Shown here one piece after another: positions 45,441-54,289 of a stretch of 64,000 bases of DNA (position 1 is its first letter; the number at the start of each line of letters is the position of its first letter). Location: NCBI RefSeq assembly GCF_029626265.1, contig NZ_JARUBN010000001.1, positions 4,777,001-4,841,000 of the forward strand. The letters are read 5' to 3'. The notes below the pieces were generated by a model. It was not told where the DNA came from and did not search any database. It saw only the letters and a list, made by a program, of their open reading frames with translations. The position numbers were made by a program, and so were the translations under genes. This DNA comes from Micromonospora sp. WMMD1102 (GTDB lineage: Bacteria; Actinomycetota; Actinomycetes; Mycobacteriales; Micromonosporaceae).

Positions 45441-46002
45441 CCCTCACCGACAGCAGCAGCATGACCAGTCGACCCTGCTGCACGTACTCGCCGGCATCCT
45501 CCGCCCCGAGCACGGCGAGGTACGCCTCGACGCGCAGCGCATCGACAACCTTTCCGACAGCCGGCGCAGCCGGCTCCGGCTCCGCTCGTTCGGCTTCGTG
45601 CTCCAGTTCGGCGACCTGGTGCCGGAACTCTCCCTGGGGCAGAACGTCGCACTGCCGCTCCGGCTGCTCGGCACGCCCCGGGCCGAGGCCCGGCGCCGGG
45701 CCGCCGAACTGCTCGGGCAGCTGGCCGTCGCCGAGCTGGCCGACCGCCGCCCGGGACAGGTCTCCGGCGGCGAGGCGCAGCGGGCCGCCGTCGCCCGTGC
45801 GCTGGCCCACCGACCCTCGGTGATCTTCGCCGACGAGCCGACCGGCGCGCTGGACAGTGCGGCCGGCGAGGTGGTGCTGGACGCGCTCACCGGGCTGGCC
45901 CGCCAGGAGGGCAGCGCCGTGGTGATGGTCACCCACGAGGCCCGGGTGGCGGCGTACGCGGACCGGACTGTATTCCTCCGCGACGGGCGGGTGGCCGCGT
46001 GA
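45437..46002 (+). pseudogene. ABC transporter ATPase lacking Walker A, frameshifted near the start
   Basis: The original start (ATG 45437, coupled to the PadR stop) reads MTLTDSSS and then runs out of frame. From about 45467 the ATPase continues in another frame with STLLHVLAGILRPEHGE, the Q loop FVLQFGDLVPE, the signature VSGGEAQRAA, Walker B VIFADEPTGALDSA and the H loop MVTHEA. The segment that should hold about 35-40 residues including the GxxGxGK Walker A motif is gone, and no in-frame start precedes the remaining part until GTG 45598. This is an internal deletion; the product could not hydrolyse ATP. Confidence 0.82.
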
Positions 46003-46054
46003 CCGGGCCGGACCGTATTTCTTCGCGACGGGCGGGTGGCCGCGTGACCGGGCC
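45965..46054. repeat. 45-bp imperfect tandem duplication at the ATPase-permease junction
   Basis: The stretch coding for the ATPase C-terminus and the GTGA overlap (GACGGGCGGGTGGCCGCGTG and ACCGGGCCGGACC) occurs twice, 45 bp apart, with a few differences (CTGTATTCCTCC against CCGTATTTCTTC). As a result two GTG starts for the permease exist, 45999 and 46044. Confidence 0.88.
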
Positions 46055-48386
46055 GGACCGGCGGGACCGGACGGGTGGGGCGTTGGCCGGGCTCTGGCGG
46101 TGGAGCTGGCTCGGGCTGCGGCTGTCGGTCGGCTCCGGGCGGGGCGGGCTGCTGCGTACCGCGCTGATGTCGTCCGGGGCGGCGCTCGGCGTACTGCTGG
46201 TGCTCGGGTCGCTGGCCACGGTCTCGGTGGCCGGTGCCCAGCACGAGCGGGCCGAGGCCCGGACCCCGGTACGCGAGGAAAAGCCGGCCACCCCGTCGAC
46301 GCTGCGGATCTACGACATCTCCGACGCGGTCGGTGGCCGGGTGCTCCGGCGTACCGCCGTGGTCGGTGCCACCGCGACCAGTCCACGCCCGCCCGGGGTG
46401 GCCGCACTGCCCGCGCCTGGGGAGATGGTGGTCTCGCCGGCCTTGCGTGACCTGCTCGGCACCGACCCGCGGGCCGCCGGGCGGCTGCCGCAGCGGGTGA
46501 TCGGCACGATCGGCCCTGCCGGGCTGCTCGCCCCGGACGAACTGCTGGCCTACGTCGGCGCACCACCGGCGGCACCGGCGGAGACCGACCGGATGCTCGA
46601 CGAGCACTGGCCGGTCACCGGCTTCGGGCATCCGCTCGGCTACGCCCTCGGCGACCTCACCTCCGGGCCGGACGTCTTCACCCCGGCCCGGATCCTGGCC
46701 GGCGCCTTCGGGCTCTTCGTGCTGGTGCCGTTCGGCGTCTTCCTGGCCACCTGCGCCCGGCTCTCCGCCTCCACCCGGGACCGCCGGATCGCCGCGCTGC
46801 GCCTGCTCGGCGTCTCGGCCCGGCAGGCGACCCTGGTCAACGCCGTGGAGACCGGGGTGGTCACCCTCGGCGGGGCGCTGCTCGGGCTGGCCGGCTTCGC
46901 GGTCCTCGCCCCACTGTCGGAGGGCTGGCGGATCGGCCGGCTGCACTGGTACGCCGCCGACCTCGCCGTGCCGGTCCCGCTGGTCGTCGGGATGGTCGCG
47001 GTGACCGTGGCGTACGCGGTGGTCATCGGCGTGCTCGCCACCCGACCGGCCCGGGTGAACCCGCTGGCGGTACGCCGGGACGCGCCGCACCGCCGCCCCG
47101 GGCTGTGGCGGCTGCTCCCGCTGCTGAGCGGGCTCGGCGGGGCGCTGCTGGCCGGCTGGTCCGGCCGGGCCGAACCCGACCAGGCCGACGCGCTGCTCTT
47201 CGCCGCCTCGATGCTGTTCACCGGCCTGGCCCTGCCACTCGCCCTGCCCACCCTCGGTTACGCCGCCGCCACCCTGCTGGCCCGGCTGCCGGGCACACCG
47301 GTCTGGCTGGAACTCGCCACCGCCCGGCTGCGGCACTCCCCCGGGGTGGCTCCCCGGCTGGTCGCCGCCTTCGCCGTGATGATCTACGTGGCCGGGATGG
47401 GCTCGCTCGGCATCGCCCTGGTCGCCTACGACCAGAACCTGAGCCCGACGAACGACCCGGGCGGGCGCCGGATGCACCAGATCCTCGGGCCGGGTCCACT
47501 GCCGGCGGCCGAGCTGCGGCAGGTGCCCGGCGTGCAGGTCGTCGACCTGACCAGCATCCCGGTGACCGTCGCCGGCGAACGGGGCTGGGCGATCGTCGGC
47601 GACTGCGCGGACCTGACCGGGATGTTCGAGCTCGCCGCCGGGGAGTCCTGCGTGGACGGCCGGACGTACCGGCTGGTGCACGACACCGCCTTCGGCGGCA
47701 CCCCGCTGCCGGACCCGGGCGCCGAGCTGGTCCTCGGCAACGGCACCCGAATCCCGGCACCCGAACCGATGCTGCACCTGACGATGCGGTTCGACGTGGG
47801 GATGAGCGGGGTGATCCTGTTGACCCGGCAGGCACCGGTTGCCGCCGCGCTGGATGTGCCGCCGTCGGACTCGGTGCACCTGGTGGCGGACGATCCGGCC
47901 GCCGCCGACCGGGCCGCCCAGGTGCTCGCCACCCAGGTGCCGACCCGCTACCTACAGGGCGACCTCGGCGGCCGGCACGGCTTCGACGCCGAACTGCTGG
48001 TGACGCTGCTGGTCACCGGGCTGGTGCTGAGCTTCGTGCTCGGCGTCGGGGCGTTCGCCGTCGCCGCCGTGGACCGGACCGTGGAGCGGCGCCGGGACAA
48101 CGCCACGCTGGCCGTGGTCGGCACCGGACCGGGCACCATCACCGCCGGCGAGGTCGGGTTCAACACCCTGCCGCTGGCGATCGGGCTTGGCCTGGCCAGC
48201 CTGGCGACGGTCACCATCGCGCTCGTGCTGGCCGGACTCTCCGACGTCGACCAGGGCCGGGTCCTCGACTGGGTCGCCCCGACGCTCTGGCTGGCCAGCG
48301 GTGCGCTGGCGGTCGGGCTGGTGCTGATCGCCGTACCGGCCTGGCTGACCCAGCGGATCACCGCCGAGCAGCTCCGCCGCCCCTGA
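45999..48386 (+). CDS. FtsX-like ABC transporter permease
   Basis: About 795 residues with ten predicted helices in two FtsX blocks. The first block has ILAGAFGLFVLVPFGVFLATCARLSASTRDRRIAALRLLG and VNAVETGVVTLGGALLGLA, each split here by loops; the second block lies near the C-terminus (LLVTLLVTGLVLSFVLGVGAF, RRRDNATLAVVGTGPG). A large extracellular part lies between. MacB-type systems of this kind export peptides or antibiotics or signal mechanically. GTG 45999 overlaps the ATPase stop, GTG 46044 is the duplicated alternative. The ATPase partner is damaged, so the system is probably inactive unless another ATPase substitutes. Confidence 0.88.
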   Translation: MTGPDRISSRRAGGRVTGPDRRDRTGGALAGLWRWSWLGLRLSVGSGRGGLLRTALMSSGAALGVLLVLGSLATVSVAGAQHERAEARTPVREEKPATPSTLRIYDISDAVGGRVLRRTAVVGATATSPRPPGVAALPAPGEMVVSPALRDLLGTDPRAAGRLPQRVIGTIGPAGLLAPDELLAYVGAPPAAPAETDRMLDEHWPVTGFGHPLGYALGDLTSGPDVFTPARILAGAFGLFVLVPFGVFLATCARLSASTRDRRIAALRLLGVSARQATLVNAVETGVVTLGGALLGLAGFAVLAPLSEGWRIGRLHWYAADLAVPVPLVVGMVAVTVAYAVVIGVLATRPARVNPLAVRRDAPHRRPGLWRLLPLLSGLGGALLAGWSGRAEPDQADALLFAASMLFTGLALPLALPTLGYAAATLLARLPGTPVWLELATARLRHSPGVAPRLVAAFAVMIYVAGMGSLGIALVAYDQNLSPTNDPGGRRMHQILGPGPLPAAELRQVPGVQVVDLTSIPVTVAGERGWAIVGDCADLTGMFELAAGESCVDGRTYRLVHDTAFGGTPLPDPGAELVLGNGTRIPAPEPMLHLTMRFDVGMSGVILLTRQAPVAAALDVPPSDSVHLVADDPAAADRAAQVLATQVPTRYLQGDLGGRHGFDAELLVTLLVTGLVLSFVLGVGAFAVAAVDRTVERRRDNATLAVVGTGPGTITAGEVGFNTLPLAIGLGLASLATVTIALVLAGLSDVDQGRVLDWVAPTLWLASGALAVGLVLIAVPAWLTQRITAEQLRRP

Positions 48387-48569
48387 CCGGGCAGGCAAGG
48401 CGCTCGGGCACTGCCGCCGCCAGGCGGGGCCGGCCGGCCGGCCAACGCCAGCCGACCGCGGCAACGCCAGCCAACGCGGCCGACGCCGGCCGACGAACGT
48501 CCGGCGCGGAGACTGTCGAGCTGCCCCGCTCGTGCGCCCACCACAACGGCGGCCGGCCCGGCCGCGCTC

Positions 48570-48622
48570 ACCTGGACGCCAGAGGCGTAACCGGTCGGTC
48601 GTAGCGCCTCTGGTGTCCAGGT
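48570..48622. terminator. Bidirectional terminator between convergent genes
   Basis: An 18-bp inverted repeat with one mismatch (arms 48570-48587 and 48605-48622, CCTGGACGCCAGAGGCG) around a 17-nt loop. It lies in the 322-bp gap between the permease gene and the convergent DUF397 gene. The rest of the gap has short direct repeats of GCCAACGCCAGCC type and no gene that I can see. Confidence 0.7.
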
Positions 48623-48708
48623 CTGCGGACGACCGACCGGGCGGGCGAGGCGATCAGCGGCAGCGGCAGTCGGTGTCCGGGACGGTTCGACCCCGGACAC
48701 CGGCCGGG

Positions 48709-48909
48709 TCACTCCGGTCGGCGGGGCGGCGGGACCGCGCCGACGAAGACCCGCCAGGCGTACGGGTCGAAGCGCAGCACCGGCCCGGCCGGGTCCTTGC
48801 TGTCCCGCACCCCCACCACCCCGGGCAGGTTGCCGGCGACCTCCACGCAGTTGCCACCCGTACCGTTGCTCCGGCTGCTCCTGCGCCACCGCGCCCCGGT
48901 CAGCTCCAT
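48709..48909 (-). CDS. DUF397 domain-containing small protein
   Basis: A 66-residue DUF397 protein: W-RSSRSNGTGGNCVEVAGNLP, then GVVGVRDSKDPAGP and FDPYAWRVFVG. It overlaps the stop of the XRE gene by 10 bp, the same spacing as the first pair at 20054-21033, and shares its core sequence. It is the likely antagonist of that regulator. Confidence 0.88.
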   Translation of the reverse strand: MELTGARWRRSSRSNGTGGNCVEVAGNLPGVVGVRDSKDPAGPVLRFDPYAWRVFVGAVPPPRRPE

Positions 48910-49706
48910 CGCTCCGCCACCTCTGAAATCAACTCGATCGACTGCTCGTGCGGCAGGGCCACGCTGCGGATCGCCTCCCACGCCCGGTGCAGCGCGCCGA
49001 CGTCCTCCGGCTGGTCGAGGATGATGCCCCGACGGGAGTTGTCCAGGAAGGCGACGTCGTCGCCCTCCGACGGAGTGGCGATGGTGAATGGCCCGTTCAG
49101 CCCAGCGTACGCGCCGGCCGAGGCCGGCACGACCTGCACGCGGACCCGGGGATGCTCGGCGCAGACCCGGACGATCGCCAGCAACTGCTCGCGCATCACC
49201 GCCGGCCCGCCGACCGCCCGGTGCAGCACCCCCTCGTCCAGCACCGCGAAGAGGTGCGGCGCCGGCTCCCGGGAGAGCACCTGCTGCCGGTCCAGCCGGG
49301 CCAGCACCTGCTCGGCCACCTCCTCCGGGGTGAGCAGCGCGCCGCCGGCCAGCACGGCGCGGGCGTACTCCTCGGTCTGCAACAGGCCCGGCACCACCAC
49401 CGGCTCGTAGCAGCGCAGGATCACCGCCTCCTGCTCCATGGCGGCCCACTGCTGGAACCAGGGCAGCAGCGCCGCCTCCTGACCGGCCGCCCGGAGGATC
49501 CGCTCCAGCAGCCCGCCGGTCTGCAACACCTGCTCGCAGCGGAGCGTGAAGTCCCGGCTCGGCCGCCGCTCGCACAGCTCGATCTTGGCGACGAGCGCCG
49601 CGGAATACCTGATCCGCTCGCTCAGAGCCTGCTGCGACAACTCCGCGCCGGCCCGCGCCCGGCGCAGTTCCTCGGCGTAGATGGCAAGTGCCGCCGACCG
49701 TCCCAC
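48900..49706 (-). CDS. XRE family regulator with DUF5753 domain
   Basis: A 268-residue protein. HTH: ELRRARAGAELSQQALSERI with YSAALVAKIELCERRPS; DUF5753: VVVPGLLQTEEYARAVL, GGPAVMREQLLAIV, GLNGPFTIATPSEGDD and VAFLDNSRRG. I chose GTG 49706, which has GGGAGAG 9 nt upstream; the ATG at 49766 would place the start inside a palindrome (49750-49766) that looks like an operator. It is divergent from the thioesterase gene. Confidence 0.9.
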   Translation of the reverse strand: MGRSAALAIYAEELRRARAGAELSQQALSERIRYSAALVAKIELCERRPSRDFTLRCEQVLQTGGLLERILRAAGQEAALLPWFQQWAAMEQEAVILRCYEPVVVPGLLQTEEYARAVLAGGALLTPEEVAEQVLARLDRQQVLSREPAPHLFAVLDEGVLHRAVGGPAVMREQLLAIVRVCAEHPRVRVQVVPASAGAYAGLNGPFTIATPSEGDDVAFLDNSRRGIILDQPEDVGALHRAWEAIRSVALPHEQSIELISEVAERWS

Positions 49707-49749
49707 GTCGTCTCTCCCGTCTGTCAGCCCGTGACGTGTCCTCGCCTCC

Positions 49750-49766
49750 GTGCCACGCGGTGGCAC
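49750..49766. promoter_or_regulatory. Palindrome upstream of the second XRE gene
   Basis: GTGCCACGCGGTGGCAC, a perfect 7-bp inverted repeat around GCG, 44 bp upstream of the XRE start and in the divergent promoter region. Candidate autoregulatory site. Confidence 0.4.
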
Positions 49767-49952
49767 CCGCGCCCTTCGATCGATGCCGACCAGGGCCCGA
49801 GGGTAGCGGGCTCGTCACGGTACGAAAACCACCTGGTCACGTACGGTCCCGACCGTCCGGGAAGCCGGGCCGGCTGCGGACTATCCGACAGCTGTCCGGC
49901 GTGTCGCCCCGTGTCGGCAACGGCGGTGCGCGGAACATCTACCCTTTGCCCC

Positions 49953-50432
49953 ATGGATCAGGAACACCCGGCCGAGCGGGCGCCGGAGTCAGCGTCGGAC
50001 GCGTCGACGCAACCGCAGGTCAGCGCGGTCTCCCCGCAGCCGCAGAGCGTTCTTCCGCCGGGCCTGACCGCCCGGGTCGAGCTGACCGTCACCGACCTCG
50101 ACACCGCGCAGGCGGTCGGCTCCGGCGACGTCCCGGTGCTGGGTACGCCCCGGGTGCTGGCGCTGGCCGAGGCGGCCACCGTCGCCGCCACCGCGAGCCG
50201 GCTGCCGGCCGGGATGACCACGGTCGGGATGCGGGTGGAACTCGACCACCGGGTGCCGACCCCGGTCGGCCGGACCGCCGTGGCGCAGGCCCGGCTGGCC
50301 AAGGTGGACGGGCGGCGGCTGCTCTTCGAGGTGGCCGTCACCGAGGGCGCGACGACGGTGGCCGAGGGCCGGGTGGAGCGGGTGCTGGTGGACCGGCAGC
50401 GGTTCGTGGCGCGGGCGCAGGAAACGGCGTGA
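49953..50432 (+). CDS. FlK-like hotdog-fold thioesterase
   Basis: A 159-residue protein. After a disordered Ser/Gln-rich N-terminus (residues 1-35), the hotdog fold shows VPVLGTPRVLALAEAATVAAT, then LPAGMTTVGMRVELDHRVPTP (split) and VAVTEGATTVAEG. This fits the fluoroacetyl-CoA thioesterase-like group of acyl-CoA thioesterases. It overlaps the MBL hydrolase gene by 4 bp, so the two probably act together on a CoA ester or lactone. Confidence 0.85.
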   Translation: MDQEHPAERAPESASDASTQPQVSAVSPQPQSVLPPGLTARVELTVTDLDTAQAVGSGDVPVLGTPRVLALAEAATVAATASRLPAGMTTVGMRVELDHRVPTPVGRTAVAQARLAKVDGRRLLFEVAVTEGATTVAEGRVERVLVDRQRFVARAQETA

Positions 50433-51271
50433 CCGCGACCGTGGGCCTCGCCTTCACCGAGGTCGCCGACCGGGTGTACGTGCTGCGCCAGCCGCTGCTC
50501 GACGTCAACGTGACCCTGGTGGTCGGCGAGGGCGGCGCACTGGTGGTGGACACCCTCTCCACCGCCGGCCAGGCCACCGAACTGCTCGCCGCCGTCCGGA
50601 CGCTCACCGCCGCCCCGCTGGCCGTGGTGAACACGCACCACCACTTCGACCACTGCTTCGGCAACGCCACCCTGGCCGCCGCCGGACCGGTGTCGATCTA
50701 CGCCCACGACGAGACCGTCCGGCTGCTGCGCGACGAACCCGCCCTGGTGCGCCGGCAGGCGTACGACGAGGTGCTGCCCGCCGATCCCGGGCTCGCCGCC
50801 GAGCTGGCCCGGACCACGATCTTCGCCCCCAACCACCCGGTACGCCGCGAGGCCACCCTGGACGTCGGCGGCCGGACGGTGCTGCTGCGTCACCTGGGCC
50901 GGGGGCACACCGAGGGTGACCTGGTGGTGCAGGTGCCGGACGCGGATGTGCTGGTCGCCGGTGACCTGATCGAGCAGAGCGGCCCGCCGGCCTTCGAGGA
51001 CGCGTTCCCGCTGGAGTGGGTGGAGACGGTGACCGCGCTGCTCGGCTGCCTCACCCCGGGCACGGTGGTCGTCCCCGGGCACGGCACGGTGGTCGACACC
51101 GAGTTCGTCCGGGTCCAGCACGACGACCTGGCCACGATGAGCTGGCTGATCCGCAACGGGGACGCCGACCGGGCCCCGGCCGAGCGGGTCGCCCAGCGCA
51201 CGCCGTTCGGCCCGGAGGCCGGCCTCGCCGCCGTCCGGCGCGGCTACGCCGAGCTGCGCGGCGACGCCTAG
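50429..51271 (+). CDS. MBL-fold metallo-hydrolase
   Basis: A 280-residue metallo-beta-lactamase-fold enzyme. The metal motif is NTHHHFDHCFGNATL, followed by LRHLGRGHTEGDLVV, VLVAGDLIEQ and VVVPGHGTVVD, the complete zinc ligand set. It may hydrolyse a thioester, lactone or similar bond. It starts at GTG 50429 overlapping the thioesterase stop (GTGA). Confidence 0.9.
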   Translation: MTATVGLAFTEVADRVYVLRQPLLDVNVTLVVGEGGALVVDTLSTAGQATELLAAVRTLTAAPLAVVNTHHHFDHCFGNATLAAAGPVSIYAHDETVRLLRDEPALVRRQAYDEVLPADPGLAAELARTTIFAPNHPVRREATLDVGGRTVLLRHLGRGHTEGDLVVQVPDADVLVAGDLIEQSGPPAFEDAFPLEWVETVTALLGCLTPGTVVVPGHGTVVDTEFVRVQHDDLATMSWLIRNGDADRAPAERVAQRTPFGPEAGLAAVRRGYAELRGDA

Positions 51272-51444
51272 CCTCGCGCTCTTGTCTCGATCTGCCTTGT
51301 CAGGCGTGGCTCGATGAGCTTGGGATCCTGTCAGGCCAGCCGGTGGCGTCGAGCAGGCTGACGATCTGGCGGTTCTCGGCATGCTCGCGTAGCTGCCGGC
51401 TGGACGGCGACCCGGTCAGGGTCGTGGCAACCTTGGACTGCCCT
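51272..51444. other. Intergenic segment at the edge of the decayed region
   Basis: No complete gene. On the minus strand a stretch ending at a TGA (51300-51302) reads SRQLREHAENRQIVSLLDA, which could be the tail of a lost gene or a chance frame. From here to about 52800 the GC content drops relative to the rest of the window. Confidence 0.3.
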
Positions 51445-52536
51445 CTACCGAGCGTCAAGGTTACGAATCCGTGTGACCGGATCCCCCTTCGGGCATTCCC
51501 TCACTCCTTCAGCTATCGGTGGCCCCAACCGGATCACGGGTGGATTTTTCGCCTGGAGTTTGACGCCCAACCTGCAAACCTTTCTGCTCTTAACTTCGCC
51601 AACCTTTACATAGAGGATCGTGCGGGTTTGTTCTTCCAAGAACACATGCCATCCATCTTTGTGTGACAAGGTGTATCCTACTCGCAAATTACCCTTGTTG
51701 ACGGCGATCTCCTCAGGCGGAAGCCAAGGCTGCCTAAGCAGCTCAGGTATTCCTTCCGGTTCACTTGGAGATTCGTACATCCGATCCACGAAAGAAACGG
51801 AGAAGAGGGCCAATCCCAGGCCAATCCCGCCATGAATAATGGCAGTATGCGATAACCGCACCTCGCCCAAAAGGTCGGCTTAGTCTCCTGCGATCCACGC
51901 CACCTTCGGGCGCCCCTATGAGCAAGCAGTACCGCAATTGCGACGTAGAACACGGTTTGAAGGCGCCAGTCAGACACGACCACTACCACCCCTGCGGGCG
52001 ACTCGACGGCTGCCAAAATTGCTCGCCAGGCCGCAGGGACAGACCCCAGGCTGGATTCATAGTCCCGAACCCAGAGCGGTTGCTGCGCCAGCAAGGATCG
52101 CCGCCATGAACTTGCGGTATAAAATGAGCAACAGGAATAGCAGCGGGAAGAGGGTGGGAAGGAGGGGTATCACAGTACCCATTACCGATCCAACGGCACC
52201 AGTTGTCGAGGCGATGGCAATAGCCGTCGCCGCGTCGTAGTTGGCGATAACGATCAGTCGGGTCGCTGTTGCAAGTAAGACGACGATCGGAGACGCAATT
52301 AGAGCCTTTGTTGTCGAGGATACCGCGAACGATAGTGAGCGGGGTTGCCGCGGAACCTGGACGATCGGGGGTGGCACTACAGGTCCATTCGGCGGTATAG
52401 GCGCGTTTTCTTCGGGCTTCTTCCTTTCCAATGCAGCCTCCTGGCAACTAGGAATGGCCATCAGCGCTAGACCATAGAGGCGCCATCCTTGTGCATCACG
52501 CAACCCTCGACGCAGCCTGAGTCGGGTGCACGACAA
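51445..52536 (-). pseudogene. Frameshifted membrane protein gene of unknown function
   Basis: Three overlapping leftward frames join into one plausible protein. The first (52536-52057) has a Pro-rich N-terminus and helices ending LFPLLFLLLILYRKFMAAIL. The second (52094-51870) continues with WVRDYESSLGSVPAAWRAI, and two helices. The third (51870-51445) has one helix and then RQPWLPPEEI, VGYTLSHKDGWHVFLEEQTR and ILYVKVGEVKSRKVCRL. I recall actinobacterial membrane proteins that carry this C-terminal block after several helices in one frame. Two compensating frameshifts, near 52060-52090 and 51850-51880, are the simplest reading. Base composition is lower in GC than the neighbours. Confidence 0.6.
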
Positions 52537-52673
52537 TGAAATGGCCAGAGTCCCGAGGCAGATGGTGCTTCGCGACCACGGCGATTACGAGGAGGCCCGA
52601 CCTGATGGCGGTGCTGGAGGATCAAGACAGCTGCGAGCAGGTCCGCGCCGAACACCAAACAAAAGGGTCGAGT

Positions 52674-52764
52674 CGGCCTGAGGCGCGGTGCCGGGATTGC
52701 TCCCGGTCCGTTTCCCCAGGCCGCTCGCCGAACCGTACGTGCGAGTTGGCCCCGCATACGGCTC
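52674..52764 (-). ncRNA. Group II intron remnant: domains VI and V
   Basis: On the minus strand, 52764-52730 reads GAGCCGTATGCGG, a short loop, then CTCGCACGTACGGTTC, the conserved domain V hairpin (35 nt, one more than usual; the GNRA-type loop is altered to GCCAA). After a 6-nt linker, 52723-52674 forms domain VI: outer stem CGGCCTG/CAGGCCG enclosing a CCGGGA-GCAA-TCCCGG hairpin (52706-52691). No reverse transcriptase gene is present, so this is a deleted intron. A GTGCGAGAGCC at 52943 on the same strand could be the remains of its 5' end. Confidence 0.75.
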
Positions 52765-53029
52765 TCCACGGTGCCGCCGTCCACTTGACCATCCGAACTA
52801 GATACTCAGATGATCAACGATGAGCTGCGAGCCCTCCACATCCGGGCCTCGACCGACACGAACCCCGCTCAAGTTCGAAGAGCCGTCATGCCCGGACTTT
52901 CCCACGCCCACGGGCGGACCGGCCGCGAACTCGGCTCTCGCACGTGGCGCGGGCGGCGGCACGAGTTCGAGTTAGGTGGCACACGGTGTCCGTCGGTCAC
53001 GATTCGTAGGCTGGGCGCCGCCCGTTCGT
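52765..53029. other. Gap between the intron remnant and the split membrane gene
   Basis: I see no gene. On the minus strand, 52943-52765 may be residual intron sequence upstream of domain V (it ends GGCGGCACCGTGGA directly before domain V). The stop of the split membrane gene is at 53030. Confidence 0.3.
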
Positions 53030-54169
53030 CTATTGTCGGCGGTGTGGTCGGCCGTCGCCGCCACGCCCTGGCTCGCCAAGGACCAGCAGCGATCCGAGGA
53101 CGAGACCGGTCAGGATCCCCGGAATCGCGATGACCACATCCGAGTCGGCCGAGTTGATTGGTGGGTTGCCGGCCAGTGCGGTGAAGAAGCCACAGACGCC
53201 GACGATCATGAGTGCGATCACGGCGGGCATGAGCACTAGCGGAAACACGAGCAGGGCAGTGGCGGTCACGGCCGGGTACCGCAGCCATTGCCGCGGCGTA
53301 TCCGGGCGCCGCCAGGCCACCGCCACGACGCTGAGCGTCAACAGCCCGGTGAAGGCGAACGCGACCAGCAGCCGCGCCGAGGTGGGTTGGGGATACCCGT
53401 TGCGCAGCAGCCAGGGAGCGGTGGCGGCGATCGCGACGGCGACGGCACCGATCACGTATCGAGCCTGGGAGAGTCGGGGCGCGGCGCTGAGGGCGGCGCC
53501 GATCGCGATGAGCGCCAGCGTGCCGCTTGCCGCGGCGCTGCCGGGGTTGAGTGCCGGCTCGGTGTCGGTTGGCGACTCGGTCAGCATGCCGACGCCGGAC
53601 AGCACGGCGGCGACAGCCGCCACGACGAGCAGCCCGGCACGGCTGGGCGTACCTCGGCAGGCGATACCCTGGTAGCAGCCGGCGACCGCCACCGCTGCCG
53701 CGGCAATCGCCAGCGGGATGGTGCCGTGGGACAACTCGGCCCGGTCGAGCCCGATGTCGACCGCGAGCCAGGCGAGCCCGCCGAGCAGGGCCGGCCCGGT
53801 GACTCGCCGCTGCGCGTGGGCGCAGACGACGACCGCGAGCACGATCGCCACGATGGCGTCCCAGCGTAGCTCCCTTGCCCAGTACGTGTTGTTCTCGCCC
53901 AGCGATCCGACCGCCGGCTCGCTCAACGGTTGCAGCAGGACCAGGCCGATCGACCACAGCACCGCCGCGCCCGCCGCTGCCACCGTCACCACCAGCTGCG
54001 CCGTGGTCAAACGCCAGGTCGACGCCGTGCCGCCGGCCGATGCCGAGGCTTCGACCCGCCCCGACGTCCGCTCGGGCGTCGGCGTCCCAGTGGACGCCGC
54101 CGGACCGGCACCGGCCGGCTCACCGGCCAAAGACTCCACCGCACCAGCGACCGGCACCACGGTCGGCCC
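53030..54169 (-). pseudogene. C-terminal part of a membrane protein gene cut by IS21
   Basis: About 375 residues of a polytopic membrane protein (about ten helices, for example LTTAQLVVTVAAAGAAVLW and LRYPAVTATALLVFPLVLMP) ending at a TAG at 53030. No proper start exists at its 5' end, which abuts the IS21-family element. After removal of the element and one copy of the 8-bp target repeat, this part joins in frame to the N-terminal part at 56803-57680 (SGPT then VVPVAGAVESLAG), giving 670 codons including the stop. Confidence 0.88.
54162..54169. repeat. IS21 target-site duplication, left copy
   Basis: GTCGGCCC, identical to 56803-56810 on the other side of the element. Confidence 0.92.
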
Positions 54170-54289
54170 TGTCGGGGTACGGCCTGGAGTGCAGAGCTAC
54201 GTACAGCTGATCTTGCAGAGGTGCGCACCGTTTGTCCGTCGTCAGCGGGTGACTGAGGGTGAGGCTGCTCGGGTCGTGATCGGACCGGC

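Noticed and set aside
48407..48500. Short direct repeats (GCCAACGCC-type) considered as a CRISPR-like array
   Set aside because: Units are short, irregular and without spacers of constant length; they look like local slippage.
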